Shown piece after piece: positions 5,816 through 8,116 of a stretch of DNA of 8,116 nucleotides. The stretch spans positions 1 through 8,116 of the forward strand of contig CABRIB010000087.1 of the NCBI GenBank assembly GCA_902470915.1. The letters run 5' to 3'. Positions within the stretch are counted from its first letter, which is position 1, and the number at the start of each line of letters is the position of its first letter. The position numbers and the translations under genes are program-made. The notes beneath the pieces are model-generated. The model had not been told where the DNA came from, ran no database searches, and was given only the letters and a program-made list of their open reading frames with translations. This stretch comes from an uncultured Collinsella sp. GTDB lineage: Bacteria; Actinomycetota; Coriobacteriia; Coriobacteriales; Coriobacteriaceae.

Positions 5816-7183
5816 ATGATCATCATCAAAAACGGCGCACTCGTGACGCCCCAGGGGCTTCGCCGCGCCGATCTTGCCATGGAGGGCGACAAGATTGTGC
5901 GGATTGCCGCGGCAATCGAGCCGGGCGAGGGCGATACCGTCGAGGACGCCACCGACTGCTGGGTGTTTCCCGGCTTTATCGACGGCCACACGCACATGCA
6001 GTGCTGGACCGGCATGGATTGGACAGCCGATAGCTTTGAGACCGGCACGCGCGCGGCTGCCTGCGGCGGCACGACGACCATTGTGGACTACGCGACGGCC
6101 GATCGCGGCGTGACCATGCCCGATGCCTTGGTCGAGTGGCATCATCGCGCCGACGGCACCTGCACCGCCAACTATGCCTTCCATATGGCGCTTGCCGAGT
6201 GGAATGAGCGCAACCGCGCCGATCTTTCGGCCATGCGCGAGGCGGGCGTGTCGTCGTTTAAGACCTACTTTGCCTACGACCATCTGCGCCTGGACGATGC
6301 CGAGACGCTCGAGGTGCTGGAGGAGCTCAAGCGCGTGGGCGGTATCCTGTGCGTGCATTGCGAGAACGGCACGTTGGTCAACGCGCTGCAGAAGCGCGTG
6401 TTTGAGCAGGGTATCCACGGGCCCGAGGGCCATGCGCTCAGCCGTCCGGACGTGTGTGAGGCCGAGGCCGTGAGCCGCCTGCTGTATCTGGCGCACTTGG
6501 CCGGGGACGCTCCGGTCAACGTGGTGCACCTTTCGACCAAGCTGGGGCTCGAGGCCATTCGCGCTGCCAAAGCGCGCGGGCAGAAGAACATCTATGTCGA
6601 GACATGCCCTCAGTATCTGATGCTCGACGACACCTGCTATCTGGAGCAGGGCGAGGACGGCTTTGCGGGCGCCAAGTACGTGATGAGTCCGCCGCTGCGC
6701 CATGCCGGCGACCGTGCGGCACTGCGCGAGGCGCTTGTGGCCGGCGAGATCGATACGATTGCGACCGACCACTGTAGCTTTAACCTGCACGGGCAAAAGG
6801 ACCGCGGGCGCGACGACTTCCGCGCGATTCCCAACGGCGGACCCGGCGTGGAGCATCGCCCCGTCGCGATCGCTACGAGCTTTGAGGGACAGCTGGGTCC
6901 CGAGGATCTGTGCCGCCTGATGAGCGAGAACCCGGCGCGCGTCTTTGGCATGTATCCGCACAAGGGCTGTCTTGCCGAGGGCGCCGATGCCGACGTGTGC
7001 GTGTGGGATCCCAAGGCGCGCTGGACGATTAGCGCCGCGACGCAGCATCAGGCCGTGGACTACACGCCGCTCGAGGGCTTTGAGGCGCACGGCCGCGCCA
7101 AGGCCGTGTTTGTGAACGGCGTACTGGCTGCGCGCGACGGCGAGCCCACCGGAGCCCAACCCGGCCGCTACGTCCCCCGCTAG
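5816..7183 (+). CDS. hyuA: Dihydropyrimidinase/D-hydantoinase family amidohydrolase
   Basis: This 455-residue amidohydrolase (E. coli HyuA/YgeZ about 461) hydrolyses cyclic amides such as dihydropyrimidines or hydantoins. The binuclear metal centre is complete: H58 and H60 in DGHTHM, K149 in SSFKTYFAYD as the expected carboxylated lysine, H181 in CVHCENG, H238 in VVHLST and D318 in IATDHCSF. Y154 in the same FAYD motif is the usual catalytic tyrosine. NGGPGVEHR (about 341-349) is the substrate-loop signature. ATG 5816 follows AAGGAG (5805-5810) by 5 bases, and the gap from mocA is only 9 bases. In a purine-degradation setting it may open a ring that leads to a ureido acid for YgeY and YgeW; that step is inference. 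Ser and Thr codons often end in G (TCG, ACG), unlike those of ygeXYW. Confidence 0.93.
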   Translation: MIIIKNGALVTPQGLRRADLAMEGDKIVRIAAAIEPGEGDTVEDATDCWVFPGFIDGHTHMQCWTGMDWTADSFETGTRAAACGGTTTIVDYATADRGVTMPDALVEWHHRADGTCTANYAFHMALAEWNERNRADLSAMREAGVSSFKTYFAYDHLRLDDAETLEVLEELKRVGGILCVHCENGTLVNALQKRVFEQGIHGPEGHALSRPDVCEAEAVSRLLYLAHLAGDAPVNVVHLSTKLGLEAIRAAKARGQKNIYVETCPQYLMLDDTCYLEQGEDGFAGAKYVMSPPLRHAGDRAALREALVAGEIDTIATDHCSFNLHGQKDRGRDDFRAIPNGGPGVEHRPVAIATSFEGQLGPEDLCRLMSENPARVFGMYPHKGCLAEGADADVCVWDPKARWTISAATQHQAVDYTPLEGFEAHGRAKAVFVNGVLAARDGEPTGAQPGRYVPR

Positions 7184-7210
7184 CAGGAAGATCACCGGAT
7201 TTCCCTCCGC

Positions 7211-7277
7211 AGTTGCGGTGGAATAGTTCCTGTTTAGCCGCCAAATAGGCCGTTTCAGGAACTATTCCACCGCAACT
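7211..7277. repeat. 22-bp perfect inverted repeat between convergent genes
   Basis: Arms 7211-7232 and 7256-7277 are exact reverse complements over 22 bases, around a 23-base spacer. The core GGAATAGTTCC in each arm is itself partly symmetric (GGAA-TAG-TTCC). The element fills most of the 119-base gap between hyuA (plus) and yqeC (minus). Neither side has a good T-run, so a bidirectional terminator is possible but not typical. A dispersed palindromic repeat or short transposon remnant is equally plausible. I see no gene in this gap. Confidence 0.75.
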
Positions 7278-7302
7278 TATAGGCCTGCTGGGGCAGCGCC
7301 AG

Positions 7303-8037
7303 CTACTTGAGGTTGGTGGCGACGACGGGGCGGCCGAGGGCTGCCTGGAAGCGGTCGGCTATCGTTGAGTCGGCAAGTGTGTCGACTTGGTTGAGCATGA
7401 CGCGTGCGGTGCTGAGCTTCAGCGCCTGCATCTCGGCATTGAGCACCTGGGCGACGCGCTCGGGCGTGGCGATGTCGGTGGGCTCGCAGCCGCAACGTTC
7501 GAAAAAGAGCTCGGGGCGGTGGACGGCTTCGTTGATGGGCTTGCCGAGCCCCGAGGCGCCGACGACCCAGACAACGTTTGCCGTGGCGGCGGGAATTACC
7601 GGCTCCCAGGCGGCGTGCGCCTTGAGCGGGAGCCGCTTGCTGCCGTCCGCCTCGGCCAGGACGTAGTCAAAGCGCTGCGCCAGCTGGTCGAGCGGCGCGG
7701 CGGGGGAGGAGAGCTTGCCCGTCTGGGGGTCCAAGACACCTGCTTGGCAGATCCTTCCCCGCACAAGCCCCGCGCAGGCCTCGCAGGTGCAGCCTGGGGC
7801 GTGTAAGGCACCTGGCTTCCAGGGCGCGGCGTCCAGACGACGGCTCGATCCGTCCCACGGCACGCCGGCGACGGGAAACATATGCGTGGTGGTGCAGAGG
7901 AGCACGCGGCCGCCAGAGCGCATGAGCTCAAGGCTCAGCGTCTTGAGCAAGGTCGACTTGCCGCCGCTGCCGATAATCGCGGTAATGCCCGGCTCGATCC
8001 TGAGCGCCGAGGCAAGATTACCGTTAACCGTTTCCAT
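7303..8037 (-). CDS. yqeC: YqeC family selenium-dependent hydroxylase accessory protein
   Basis: This 244-residue protein (E. coli YqeC about 256) is a probable nucleotide-binding accessory factor for selenium-dependent molybdenum hydroxylases; its biochemical role is not established. The Walker A-like loop is IGSGGKST (22-29). TTTHMF (49-54) and the family hallmark EADGSKRLPLKAH (129-141) follow, with WVVGASGLGKP in the middle. A cysteine cluster, C83-x-C85-x2-C88 with C97 nearby, sits just before the GRICQAG segment. The true start is taken as ATG 8037, preceded by GGCGGTGA. Reading further upstream enters adapter and gives an artificial N-terminus containing YKRQ. The gene is convergent with hyuA. 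With mocA it makes two cofactor-maturation genes in the window, although no hydroxylase subunit is present. Confidence 0.92.
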   Translation of the reverse strand: METVNGNLASALRIEPGITAIIGSGGKSTLLKTLSLELMRSGGRVLLCTTTHMFPVAGVPWDGSSRRLDAAPWKPGALHAPGCTCEACAGLVRGRICQAGVLDPQTGKLSSPAAPLDQLAQRFDYVLAEADGSKRLPLKAHAAWEPVIPAATANVVWVVGASGLGKPINEAVHRPELFFERCGCEPTDIATPERVAQVLNAEMQALKLSTARVMLNQVDTLADSTIADRFQAALGRPVVATNLK

Positions 8038-8051
8038 ATGTTCACCGCCGT

Positions 8052-8068
8052 ATAATACTGTGATAATA
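8052..8068 (-). promoter_or_regulatory. Partial promoter region of yqeC
   Basis: On the minus strand TATTAT occurs twice (8068-8063 and 8057-8052), one helical turn apart. Each matches five of six bases of the -10 consensus. The farther copy would start transcription near 8056 and give a short leader that still includes the Shine-Dalgarno. Any -35 lies beyond the adapter junction at 8070 and cannot be seen. The same bases read TATAAT on the plus strand (8051-8056), so the orientation is not certain. Confidence 0.35.
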
Positions 8069-8070
8069 AA

Positions 8071-8116
8071 CTGTCTCTTATACACATCTGACGCTGCCGA
8101 CGATACTCCTTGTGTA
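8071..8116 (-). other. Synthetic Nextera (P5/i5) sequencing adapter
   Basis: This is the exact reverse complement of bases 1-46. In order it has the Tn5 mosaic end (CTGTCTCTTATACACATCT, 8071-8089), the read-1 segment, the same 8-base i5 index and the end of P5. It is untrimmed library sequence, so native DNA stops at 8070. Confidence 0.98.

Noticed and set aside
4037..7195. 1052-codon open frame on the minus strand
   Set aside because: It lies antisense to ygeW, mocA and hyuA, which have clear family motifs. Its repetitive Ala/Gly/Val/His-rich translation is what C/G-biased codons give in the opposite frame.
8051..8056. Plus-strand promoter with consensus TATAAT
   Set aside because: No -35 is seen at the right distance and the plus-strand DNA ends 14 bases later in adapter. 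It is equally explained by the minus-strand yqeC promoter.
47..8070. Selenocysteine codons, tRNA genes and CRISPR arrays
   Set aside because: None of the identified genes needs an in-frame TGA to reach its normal length. I saw no tRNA cloverleaf and no regularly spaced repeat array.
1..8116. Tn5-like composite transposon
   Set aside because: The mosaic ends are embedded in Illumina adapter bases with an index, and no transposase is present.

Overview
This window looks like one assembled contig from a high-GC anaerobic gut bacterium. The strong C/G-ending codon use, the gene families and the gut-anaerobe metabolism suggest a Coriobacteriia actinobacterium such as Collinsella, but no rRNA or marker gene confirms this. 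Both ends (1-46 and 8071-8116) are synthetic Illumina Nextera adapter, not biology. Native DNA runs from 47 to 8070.

Layout. A truncated YheO/DauR-type PAS-domain regulator (minus strand, 47-522) is divergent from three plus-strand genes: diaminopropionate ammonia-lyase (dpaL/ygeX, 800-2014), the M20-family hydrolase ygeY (2252-3637) and the transcarbamylase ygeW (3839-5041). The divergent gap carries two near-identical 15-bp palindromes that are good operator candidates. The ygeX-ygeY gap carries a 118-bp imperfect palindrome. A strong intrinsic terminator follows ygeW. A second plus-strand unit contains the molybdenum-cofactor cytidylyltransferase gene mocA/ygfJ (5192-5806) and a dihydropyrimidinase/hydantoinase, hyuA/ygeZ (5816-7183), which look translationally linked. 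After a 22-bp perfect inverted repeat comes the convergent minus-strand gene yqeC (7303-8037), a selenium-dependent hydroxylase accessory protein.

How the genes fit together. In Escherichia coli, relatives of all six enzyme or accessory genes lie in one locus (ygeW-ygeX-ygeY-hyuA...yqeC-ygfJ...) tied to selenium-dependent molybdenum hydroxylases and anaerobic purine breakdown. A reasonable inferred route is: a molybdenum hydroxylase matured by MocA and YqeC acts on a purine; the hydantoinase opens a ring; YgeY hydrolyses an amide; YgeW phosphorolyses a ureido compound to carbamoyl phosphate; DpaL converts 2,3-diaminopropionate to pyruvate and ammonia. The hydroxylase subunits, ygfK, ssnA and a carbamate kinase are not in the window. 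No intergenic stretch exceeds 300 bases, and the content of each is given below.
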